Source: Lactiplantibacillus songbeiensis
Lineage (GTDB): Bacteria > Bacillota > Bacilli > Lactobacillales > Lactobacillaceae
Length of the DNA stretch: 64,000 nucleotides
Assembly: GCF_005405125.1 (NCBI RefSeq)
Contig: NZ_BJDL01000017.1
Span: 51,636-115,635 of the forward strand
Direction of reading: 5' to 3'
The notes beneath the pieces are model-generated. The model was not told the DNA's origin, did no database searches, and saw nothing but the letters and a program-made list of their open reading frames with translations. The position numbers and the translations under genes are program-made. Of this stretch, positions 49,709 through 56,569 are shown piece after piece; within the stretch, counting starts at the first letter, position 1; each line of letters opens with the position of its first letter.

Positions 49709-50500
49709 TTAATCTAGGTAAAGATGCCGTAAATCGGCCAATTCAGTTTTGGTCAATTTCAGTTCCGTCCGTAAGTAGTGTTGCATGTTGCCCGACTGTC
49801 GTTTGATCTCAGCTAAAGCAGCATCCAAATAATCACTATTGACTGACCACAAGGCTTTAACACTCGCAATCGTCGCTGCGGAAGCCCCTTGTTTCGTTGC
49901 TTCCTTGACCATACTCTCAATCCGTTTAACCGAGGTCTCATTACTCATCAAATAATCCGTCCGAATCGTCTGTGGATCGACACCTAACGCACTCAACAAG
50001 TATACCGCGCCCATCCCAGTCCGATCTTTACCAGCCGTACAATGGAACAACAACACTTCATTGGGTTGATCATTAGCTAACAAATTATCAAAGAAACGCC
50101 GATATTCCGCTTTAGAATGGTCTTCAGTCGCAATCATCCGATAAACTTTGAGCATGTGCCGATAACCACTGTCTGGATGCTTCTCTAAGTTTGCAGTCAT
50201 CTTATCCGTTCCATCGGAATTACGGGTTTCATCAACATTGAAGACTGGTGCAAATTGATATTTGGCATTTCCCGGCACCCGGTCTGGTTCGTCTAAAACT
50301 TCTTTCGGTGAACGAAAATCAATATCATAGCGCACACCGTAGTCATCTAAGAATTTCAAATCGGTTGCCGTTAATTGGCTCAAGTTCCCCGTCCGAATGA
50401 CTTTATGCCACTTAAGCGTATGGCCGTCTTCCGTGGCGTAACCGCCCAATTCCCGGAAATTGATTCCTTGTTGCATTGTTAATACCCGTTGATTTGCCAT
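49709..50500 (-). CDS. Tyrosine-protein phosphatase (dual-specificity type)
   Basis: This 263-residue phosphatase has the Cys-x5-Arg signature HCTAGKDRTGMG and the N-terminal NFRELGGYATEDG motif typical of the bacterial Y-phosphatase2/IphP-LipA-like group. Such enzymes remove phosphate from tyrosine residues or phosphoinositides; the substrate here is unknown. There is no signal peptide, so it is intracellular, unlike the secreted IphP. The ATG at 50500 is preceded by AGGTGG. It is a single gene. Confidence 0.9.
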   Translation of the reverse strand: MANQRVLTMQQGINFRELGGYATEDGHTLKWHKVIRTGNLSQLTATDLKFLDDYGVRYDIDFRSPKEVLDEPDRVPGNAKYQFAPVFNVDETRNSDGTDKMTANLEKHPDSGYRHMLKVYRMIATEDHSKAEYRRFFDNLLANDQPNEVLLFHCTAGKDRTGMGAVYLLSALGVDPQTIRTDYLMSNETSVKRIESMVKEATKQGASAATIASVKALWSVNSDYLDAALAEIKRQSGNMQHYLRTELKLTKTELADLRHLYLD

Positions 50501-50631
50501 TTTATCGTCCACCTATTCTTTGAGATTATCTACTTGCTATTCTACCATTGTCGGCCACCCTAGCGATTATAAATCTGCGCCATTAATTGACAAAGTTGGT
50601 GTCCGTGAGAAAATAGGAAGTAGTTATTTTT

Positions 50632-50757
50632 GGAGACTAGTACTGATTTCCAACATACTTACCCGTAGCATTTGCGACTGTTTCACCTGAATTACCAAGG
50701 CAAGTATTTTAGGACCCAACTGGTAAACACAATCAACACTAGCCTCCAAATACGACA
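50632..50757. repeat. Imperfect inverted repeat, about 125 bases
   Basis: ATTTTTGGAGACTAGTACTG at the left and the sequence ending CACTAGCCTCCAAATAC at the right are complementary over about 20 bases with few mismatches, enclosing further partly paired sequence (TACCAAGG, ACCAGTT). It fills much of the gap between the phosphatase and the carbonic anhydrase. It does not share ends with the three-way-junction family. The remaining sequence of the 300-base gap shows no gene. Confidence 0.55.
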
Positions 50758-50803
50758 TCATTAAATCAAAGAACACCATTAAATAACTATCGGAGGATTT
50801 CAA

Positions 50804-51439
50804 ATGACATTAGACTATGCAACTCAATCGACGTGGCAATTCGTTGGTGGTCAACAACAGTCACCGATCGACATTAACACAAAAACGACCGTTGTTTCTC
50901 AACTATCAGCTATCAGTTGGCGGGGACTCTACCAAGCTAAAACCATTGCCGGTGAAGCCACCACGCTTAAAGCCAGCGGGACCGGTAAGGCTTACTTAAA
51001 TGACCGCGACTTCGACTTTCAACAATTACATTTTCATACACCCGCTGAACATTTATTAGATGGCGTGGCCGCACCAATTGAATGGCATTTGGTCCATCGC
51101 AGTGCGACTGGCCAATTAGCCGTCGTCGCCGTCTTCGGCCGTATCGGCAAACCCAATGCCAGCTTCCAAGGCTTATTAGACCAAGTCACACCTAATGCGA
51201 GTCATGACCTAACGGAACCCGTTGATTTGACTGAACTTTTACCAGATACCGGGACGGTCTACCATTACTTAGGGTCATTAACAACCCCACCATTGACGGA
51301 ATCGGTCGAATGGTACGTGTGCGCTGACACCGTTATGATTGGTGAACAACAATTAGCTGCTTACCAACAGCGCTATCAGGCCAATCATCGGACAGTACAA
51401 CCATTAAATGATCGACCAATTATTGCTGAACGCTTTTAA
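50804..51439 (+). CDS. Alpha-class carbonic anhydrase, cytoplasmic
   Basis: This 211-residue enzyme interconverts CO2 and bicarbonate. It has the alpha-class signatures: QSPIDI, the zinc histidines in LHFHTPAEH and in EWHLVHRS, the glutamate in AEH, and YLGSLTTPPLTESVEWYV. Most bacterial alpha-carbonic anhydrases are exported, but this one begins MTLDYATQSTWQF without a signal peptide. It therefore probably supplies or balances bicarbonate inside the cell, which CarB and PurK/PurE consume (inference). ATG 50804 follows CGGAGGA. The hydrolase gene follows after 25 bases and may be in the same transcript. Confidence 0.93.
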   Translation: MTLDYATQSTWQFVGGQQQSPIDINTKTTVVSQLSAISWRGLYQAKTIAGEATTLKASGTGKAYLNDRDFDFQQLHFHTPAEHLLDGVAAPIEWHLVHRSATGQLAVVAVFGRIGKPNASFQGLLDQVTPNASHDLTEPVDLTELLPDTGTVYHYLGSLTTPPLTESVEWYVCADTVMIGEQQLAAYQQRYQANHRTVQPLNDRPIIAERF

Positions 51440-51464
51440 TTTCGGCTAATAAGGGGGCATCCAC

Positions 51465-52274
51465 ATGTCTAAAAAAGTAAAATGGGGTTTACTAGCTTGT
51501 GCCGCTTTTCTCCTATTAATTGTTGGTTTGGGGTTAGCCAATCAGTTACAAAGTGACCGCACCAGCCACGTGATCTTGACCCAGCGGCGACCGCTGATCT
51601 TAATTCCCGGTAGTGACAGTTCCCCACATGACTTCGACAACCTAGTCAAACAGCTTAATGCGCAATCACAGCATCCCGTTGTCCGACTGACGATTACTGC
51701 CAACCATGCCATTACCTTTAGTGAGACGAGAACCAAAGACTCCCCATTAAATGAAACAGTGGTGGTCATTCATTACGAAAATAGTACGGACACCAATGCC
51801 ACTATAATTGACCAAACGCAAGGTCTGGCTAAAGCCATGGCTTACCTTAATAAGCGCTTAAAGATGCGAGATGCTAATGCGCTAGGCTATTCAAACGGTG
51901 GCTTGATTCTAAGCCGTTACTTAGCGGGCATGGCCACTAGTCAACCCGTTACCGTAAAAAACGTGATGCTTGTTGGCACACCATTTTTAGGTACCAACAC
52001 CAAACGTCCCGATCGTGAGTTATTTACCCCCTTGCTTGCTAAAAAAGCCCAATTCAAGTCGCTCCATGCCGTCGTCAATGTGGCGGGCGATACTGGTCGT
52101 GGCAATGATGATGTCGTCCCAGTCAGCAGTGTGACCGCTGGTGGCCAGCTCTTTATGAACCAAGCTGATCGCTATACACAGATGACGGTTAATCAGGCTG
52201 GCATCACCCACGCTAAGCTGATTCAAGAACGCTACGTGGCCCGCCTCGTTCGCCAGAATTTACTGAATCAATAA
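51465..52274 (+). CDS. Alpha/beta hydrolase, DUF915 type, membrane-anchored
   Basis: This 269-residue protein has an N-terminal membrane anchor (residues about 7-27), so the catalytic domain is outside the membrane. LILIPGSDSSPHDF is the oxyanion-region loop, ALGYSNGGLI carries the nucleophile serine (G-x-S-x-G), LVGTPFLGTN follows, and the acid/His are probably in NDDVVPVSS and ITHAKLI. DUF915 hydrolases of lactobacilli act on lipids or esters, but the substrate is not known. ATG 51465 follows AAGGGGGC. It lies 25 bases after the carbonic anhydrase gene. Confidence 0.88.
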   Translation: MSKKVKWGLLACAAFLLLIVGLGLANQLQSDRTSHVILTQRRPLILIPGSDSSPHDFDNLVKQLNAQSQHPVVRLTITANHAITFSETRTKDSPLNETVVVIHYENSTDTNATIIDQTQGLAKAMAYLNKRLKMRDANALGYSNGGLILSRYLAGMATSQPVTVKNVMLVGTPFLGTNTKRPDRELFTPLLAKKAQFKSLHAVVNVAGDTGRGNDDVVPVSSVTAGGQLFMNQADRYTQMTVNQAGITHAKLIQERYVARLVRQNLLNQ

Positions 52275-52275
52275 G

Positions 52276-52347
52276 GCTAGTTAGCGTAAATTGCCATTCT
52301 GGCCCGCCCAGCGTTTTAGGCGCCGCAATTTCATCTAGCACCAAGCG
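52276..52347 (-). repeat. Three-way-junction repeat, copy H (mini form)
   Basis: A short version lacking both inner hairpins: GCTAGTTAGCGTAAATTGCC and GCAATTTCATCTAGCACCAA are the terminal inverted repeats, with CATTCTGGCCCGCCCAGCG between. It begins directly after the stop codon of the hydrolase. The 60 bases after it keep a GTGG/CCAC remnant stem. Confidence 0.65.
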
Positions 52348-52426
52348 TGGTGACCAGCTCAGGCGCAAACTTGCAGCCACCACGATTCAATTAGCTTAAC
52401 GAACAAGCTTAATCTCAAAAAACACC

Positions 52427-52465
52427 AAAGGAGCCAACGACTAATATCAGTCGTCAGCTCCTTTT
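52427..52465 (+). terminator. Terminator downstream of the hydrolase
   Basis: AAAGGAGCCAACGACT and AGTCGTCAGCTCCTTTT form a long stem ending in TTTT. Between this and the asparaginase gene is a faint decayed copy of the repeat ends (about 52496-52571, CCGATTCTGGACCAATC); no gene is visible in the 342-base gap. Confidence 0.85.
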
Positions 52466-52616
52466 ATGAATGGTCATACATTTAGTCTTAATTAAAATTA
52501 CCGCTCACCGGTTACAATGAATTGACGTTAGTTTATAAATAGCCGATTCTGGACCAATCAAAGTAGTGGCTTAATCCAATGAATTCCAAATGTATTGATC
52601 ACGCTATTTTTACTGA

Positions 52617-53591
52617 TTAAGAATTGGCAGTCCCGACAAACCGGGCTAATTCATCGCCGGACATGCCAGCACTAACCCCAACTAATAACTTAATCCGGGC
52701 TTTTTGACCGTTCAAGCCTTGGCAGAAGATCACGCCCATTTGTTTCAACTGGACGCCCCCGCCTTCATAATCGTAGACATCTTGGGCAATACCGTTGAAG
52801 CAACGTGACACTAAGACAACTGGAATCCCCATATCTAGCAAGGCTTGGACCGCTGGTAAAGTCACCGGTGGTAAGTTGCCGGCACCCAAGGCTTCAATCA
52901 CGACCCCATTAGTTGACGGTTGCGTGATAGCTTCTAGTAATTCTGGTCCCATCCCAGCGTAAGCTTTCACTAAGAAGACATTATCAGCGACCGTTTGAAT
53001 AGGACAGACGGTTGAGCGTAATAATGATTCAAAGAAGACCACACCATGCTTTGCCACTAAGCCGATTGGACCAAATGTCGGGGTCCGAAAAGTGGCCACA
53101 TTGGTCGTGTGGGTCTTTGTCACATAGCGAGCAGAGTGAATTTCGTCGTTCATTACAACCAAGACGCCTTTATCCGCGGCATCCGGCGTGCTAGCCGTCT
53201 GGATTGCCGTTTCCAAATTATGCAGACCATCAGAACCAATTTCGTTAGCGGAACGCATTGCTCCAGTAACAACTACTGGTAATTCGTTCGGTAAGGTCAA
53301 ATCTAAAAAGTACGCCGTTTCTTCCAACGTATCTGTGCCATGTGTCACGACAACCCCATCGATGCCTTCATGAGCAGCCTTAGCAATCCGTTGCTTTAAA
53401 GCCAACATTTGCACCGGAGTAATATGTGGTGACGGCAAGTTAAAAATATCTTCAGTCGTTAATTCGATTTCATCCGCAAAGGGATAGTTGTAATCATCCA
53501 GTGGATTTTGAGCACCGGGCGCCATATTGCCAGCTTCATCGGCCGACATTGCGATCGTCCCACCCGTATGTAACACTAAAATCTTTTTCAA
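52617..53591 (-). CDS. ansA: L-asparaginase, cytoplasmic type I
   Basis: This 324-residue enzyme hydrolyses asparagine to aspartate and ammonia. Both catalytic threonines are visible, in HTGGTIAMS near the N-terminus and VVTHGTDTLEETAYFLD, and so is the conserved lysine in DEIHSARYVTKTHTT. No signal peptide is present, so it is the cytoplasmic type rather than the secreted, high-affinity type II. ATG 53591 follows AGGAGGAAACGC. It is a single gene. Confidence 0.95.
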   Translation of the reverse strand: MKKILVLHTGGTIAMSADEAGNMAPGAQNPLDDYNYPFADEIELTTEDIFNLPSPHITPVQMLALKQRIAKAAHEGIDGVVVTHGTDTLEETAYFLDLTLPNELPVVVTGAMRSANEIGSDGLHNLETAIQTASTPDAADKGVLVVMNDEIHSARYVTKTHTTNVATFRTPTFGPIGLVAKHGVVFFESLLRSTVCPIQTVADNVFLVKAYAGMGPELLEAITQPSTNGVVIEALGAGNLPPVTLPAVQALLDMGIPVVLVSRCFNGIAQDVYDYEGGGVQLKQMGVIFCQGLNGQKARIKLLVGVSAGMSGDELARFVGTANS

Positions 53592-53727
53592 AACGCGTTT
53601 CCTCCTATATTGAGCAACCTAACATCAGTAAGCTTCACTAGTATGCTTCATTTTAGGGTACGGACGAAGTGATTGCAATCACTAAAACCACTTACCCGTT
53701 AATTCACCGTAACCCAGCTGTAACATT

Positions 53728-53744
53728 TGTACATAAATTGTTAC
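53728..53744 (+). promoter_or_regulatory. WalR-box-like direct repeat before the 3D-domain gene
   Basis: TGTACA-TAAAT-TGTTAC fits the WalR consensus TGTWAH-N5-TGTWAH at 11 of 12 positions, about 30 bases before a TATACT -10 box (53777-53782) that lacks a good -35 box. A third half-site TGTAAC is at 53719. The downstream gene encodes a 3D-domain protein, a type of WalR target in Bacillus (YocH). Confidence 0.5.
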
Positions 53745-53832
53745 CTGCCTGTCGTGGGTCTGCAACTTGTACACGATATACTAGAAACAATTATTAATTC
53801 GGCATAACTTACTTTGGAGGAAAACACTTTTT

Positions 53833-54231
53833 ATGAAATCACTCGTTAAAATTTTCGTTATCGCGTTCTTTGCCACGGTTGGTTGCATCACCATCCAGAA
53901 CTTTTCTAATCAACTAACACCCTCAGTTGCCGCTGCTAGTCGGTTAAAGAAAGGTAAGACTTACCATGTTAAAGCAACCGGCTATGACGCAGTACGCTTA
54001 GGCGGGCGGACGGCTTCTGGTTATTTCGTCAATAGTAAAAAGAAAAAAGTGATTGCGGTCGATCCACGCGTGATTAAGCTTGGTTCTAAGGTAAAGGTCA
54101 ACGGTTACGGGACAGCAATTGCTGCGGATACAGGCGGTTTAATCAAAGGCCGTCGCATTGACCTGAACATGAGTACCACCAAAGCCATTCGCTTTGGGTA
54201 TCAGACCGTTAAAGTCACGGTTGTTAAATAA
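53833..54231 (+). CDS. Secreted 3D-domain cell-wall protein (YocH-like)
   Basis: This 132-residue protein has a signal peptide (MKSLVKIFVIAFFATVGCIT..., cleavage probably near AAA at about 36) and a 3D domain. VIAVDPRVIKLGSKVKVNG, AIAADTGGLIKGRRIDLNMS carries the three conserved aspartates in the double-psi beta-barrel. The 3D family (MltA-like/Sps/YocH) includes lytic transglycosylases acting on peptidoglycan; no LysM domain is attached here. ATG 53833 follows TTGGAGGAAAA. It is a single gene with its own terminator. Confidence 0.9.
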   Translation: MKSLVKIFVIAFFATVGCITIQNFSNQLTPSVAAASRLKKGKTYHVKATGYDAVRLGGRTASGYFVNSKKKKVIAVDPRVIKLGSKVKVNGYGTAIAADTGGLIKGRRIDLNMSTTKAIRFGYQTVKVTVVK

Positions 54232-54282
54232 CGCTCATCAGCATCGGCTAAGCCCCCCGCTTGGCCGATGATTAATCTATTC

Positions 54283-54320
54283 AAACGGTGTTACCAATTA
54301 ACTTGGTAGCGCCGTTTTTT
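54283..54320 (+). terminator. Terminator of the 3D-domain gene
   Basis: AAACGGTGTTACCAA and TTGGTAGCGCCGTTTTTT form the stem and T run. A first hairpin without T run (CATCGGCTAAG/CTTGGCCGATG) precedes it at 54241-54273. Confidence 0.85.
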
Positions 54321-54333
54321 GTTTTCAATCCAG

Positions 54334-54404
54334 CCTTGCCATTCTGGTTGATCCAGCATTTTAGAACTCAACCGGTAGGCGGCAAGCTTAACTAATACCA
54401 AGCA
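54334..54404 (-). repeat. Three-way-junction repeat, copy I (mini form)
   Basis: TTGCCATTCTGGTTGATCCA and GGCGGCAAGCTTAACTAATA + CCAAGC form the two ends, with CCAGCATTTTAGAACTCAACC between. The inner hairpins are absent. It lies just after the terminator of the 3D-domain gene. Confidence 0.65.
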
Positions 54405-54538
54405 TTATGCTTATATTTCTGCCTTTTCATGGAAAAGGTCACGAAGGCATCGAAACAACCGGTCAGATTGTTAATCGTTGATAATTATTTTTTAGCGTGT
54501 AAAATGCTTTTATTCTATAGTTTGGATTGGAGTTCATT

Positions 54539-55408
54539 ATGGCAGATAAAATCTTGGTAATTGGCGGAACCGGTAATATCGGTTGGCCTTTAATCGAATA
54601 CTTAACTCATCAACACGTCAAGGTCGTTGCTGGTACACACAACATTGATAAAGCAACGATCAAATTCGCTGGATTTGACAACGTCGAAATTAAATATTTT
54701 GATTTCTTAGATCCAAGCTCTTTTGAAGATACGATGACTGGTGTTAATAAAGTCTTTTTTGTTCGACCACCACAATTAGCCAAGCCAAAACAAGATATGT
54801 TACCTTTTTTAACTTACATTAAACAAAAACAGATTCAACAATTAGTCTTCATTTCCCTCTTAGGTGTCGAAATACTGCCAATAATGCCACACCATAAGAT
54901 CGAAAAAATGATTCTTGATCTGGATATTCCTTATACTTTCATCAGACCAAATTATTTCATGCAGAATCTCAATACAACGCATCATGAAGACATCTACAAC
55001 CATCACGATCTATTCATTCCTGGAGGCAATTCTCGAACTAGTTTTATTGATACACGGGATGTTGGCGAAATCGCGGGAGTGACCTTATTAGACCCCCAAT
55101 ACCTTAATCAAAAAATAGACATCACCGGTCCAGAAGCTTTTTCATATCAGAAAATAGCTCAAACAATGACTGAACTTCTTGATGTTCAGTATACGTACAG
55201 TAAGCCTAGCTTGTTGAAATTCCGCAAAACAATGCTACAACGTGGACTCAACAAAACGTTTGCGAATACTTTAGTGCAGATTTATGTTATTGAGCAAGTT
55301 GGCACGATTACTGCCAGAAAAGTCAACCACAACGCTGAAAGGCTACTGGGTCACGCCCCTCGCACGATGCAGACTTATATTAAAGACTATCAAAAATATT
55401 TCAAATAA
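54539..55408 (+). CDS. NmrA-like NAD(P)-binding oxidoreductase
   Basis: This 289-residue protein opens with the Rossmann motif KILVIGGTGNIGWPLIEYL and continues as an atypical short-chain dehydrogenase of the NmrA group (FDFLDPSSF, KVFFVRPPQLA, FIRPNYFMQNL). Related proteins are NAD(P)H-dependent quinone or azo reductases or redox-sensing regulators; the substrate is unknown. ATG 54539 follows TTGGAG. Its base composition is visibly more AT-rich than that of its neighbours, and it is flanked by a mini repeat and a strong hairpin, which suggests later acquisition (inference). Confidence 0.82.
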   Translation: MADKILVIGGTGNIGWPLIEYLTHQHVKVVAGTHNIDKATIKFAGFDNVEIKYFDFLDPSSFEDTMTGVNKVFFVRPPQLAKPKQDMLPFLTYIKQKQIQQLVFISLLGVEILPIMPHHKIEKMILDLDIPYTFIRPNYFMQNLNTTHHEDIYNHHDLFIPGGNSRTSFIDTRDVGEIAGVTLLDPQYLNQKIDITGPEAFSYQKIAQTMTELLDVQYTYSKPSLLKFRKTMLQRGLNKTFANTLVQIYVIEQVGTITARKVNHNAERLLGHAPRTMQTYIKDYQKYFK

Positions 55409-55446
55409 GAAGTGAAACCAGCTAACTTTGCTTTACCATCTATGCT

Positions 55447-55506
55447 TCCTTCGTTATTGTCAAATGACCAATACTCGGTCACCGGACAATAACGAAGGAA
55501 TTTTTG
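55447..55506 (+). terminator. Perfect long hairpin after the NmrA-like gene
   Basis: TTCCTTCGTTATTGT and ACAATAACGAAGGAA are perfectly complementary over 15 bases around a 26-base loop and are followed by TTTTTG. It could end the upstream gene; its symmetry would also fit a decayed mobile-element end. The remaining sequence to 55700 contains only a 32-codon open frame at 55508 with no recognisable product. Confidence 0.75.
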
Positions 55507-55711
55507 TATGACATCGCAATTACTGGACGCAGTTGATCAGTATTATTCAACACCCAGCATAGGCCATAACTTAGTTACACGCCCTCAAAAGCTCCCCACT
55601 AACTAACCTCATTTCTCCCCAAATAACTTTCAAAATATAATCCTCAATCATACGGATCCTTGGTACCGTTGACTTCATCGCCTTAATCAAAACCAAAATA
55701 AAAAGACAGCA

Positions 55712-55740
55712 TTGACAAAATGGCAGACTGCCTTTATAGT
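55712..55740 (+). promoter_or_regulatory. Promoter of the ABC/GntR operon
   Basis: Perfect TTGACA, 17-base spacer, TATAGT. It is the strongest promoter-like sequence in this part of the window. Confidence 0.88.
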
Positions 55741-55762
55741 TAGTTACATAAGTAATTAACTA
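55737..55762 (+). promoter_or_regulatory. Probable operator dyad overlapping the -10 box
   Basis: TAGTTAGTTAC and GTAATTAACTA are complementary at 10 of 11 positions around a four-base spacer (ATAA). The dyad covers the end of the -10 box and the expected start site. The GntR/YtrA-type regulator encoded at 58694-59065 in the same operon is the obvious candidate to bind it (inference). Confidence 0.7.
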
Positions 55763-55796
55763 AATAACAAACGAAGCGTTAAAAGGAGAACTGATT

Positions 55797-56555
55797 ATGC
55801 CTAACACACCAATTATGACGGTTGCCAATCTACACAAGACTTACGGGAAAGCCGGCAGCAAACAATATGAAGCCTTAAAGGGCATCGATTTTACAGTCAA
55901 CGAAGGGGAATTCGTTGGTATCATGGGAGCTTCTGGCTCTGGGAAGACAACCTTACTGAATATGCTAGCAACTTTGGACCAACCCACTAGTGGCGAGGTC
56001 ACCATTCATCAACAGCCGATTACCCATTTAAAGGGAAATCAATTAGCAGACTTCCGGGCCAAAGAAATCGGCTTTATCTTCCAAGATTTTAACTTACTCG
56101 AAACGATGACCGCTTATGAAAATATTGCCTTACCATTAACGTTACAAAACGTGGCCATGAAGCAGATTAAGCCGGCCGTAGAAAATGTCGCTAGTCAATT
56201 GGGGATCGCTGAATTCTTGACCAACTATCCGAATGAACTTTCCGGTGGTCAAAAGCAACGGGTCGCTGCGGCTCGGGCCCTCATTAACCAACCAGCCATG
56301 TTATTCGGTGATGAACCTACTGGGGCATTGGACTCCAGCTCAGCGCGCGAATTACTCGACTTATTCAGTAAAATCAATCGTGAACAGGCCGTTTCCATCT
56401 TGCTGGTTACGCATGATCCTTTTTCCGCCAGCTACTGCCAACGCATCTTATTCATTAAGGATGGTCGAATTGGCCAAGAACTAAAACGCGGCGACTTGCC
56501 GCGTAAAGACTTTTACCAACAAATTCTTGACACTTTAGGGACGTTTGAACAATAG
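55797..56555 (+). CDS. ABC transporter ATP-binding protein (BceA/MacB type)
   Basis: This 252-residue ATPase has Walker A GASGSGKTTLL, Q-loop FQDFNLL, signature LSGGQKQRVAAARAL, Walker B LFGDEPTGALD and the switch histidine in VTHD. It is most like the ATPases paired with large FtsX-type permeases (BceAB, peptide-antibiotic resistance). Its partner permease follows after 14 bases. No BceRS two-component system lies nearby; regulation is probably by the GntR protein in the operon. ATG 55797 follows AAGGAGAA. Confidence 0.93.
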   Translation: MPNTPIMTVANLHKTYGKAGSKQYEALKGIDFTVNEGEFVGIMGASGSGKTTLLNMLATLDQPTSGEVTIHQQPITHLKGNQLADFRAKEIGFIFQDFNLLETMTAYENIALPLTLQNVAMKQIKPAVENVASQLGIAEFLTNYPNELSGGQKQRVAAARALINQPAMLFGDEPTGALDSSSARELLDLFSKINREQAVSILLVTHDPFSASYCQRILFIKDGRIGQELKRGDLPRKDFYQQILDTLGTFEQ

Positions 56556-56569
56556 AAAGGAGCCTTTCC

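Noticed and set aside
55508..55606. 32-codon frame MTSQLLDAVDQYYSTPS...
   Set aside because: It follows a terminator-like hairpin directly, has no convincing ribosome-binding site or promoter, and matches nothing I recognise.
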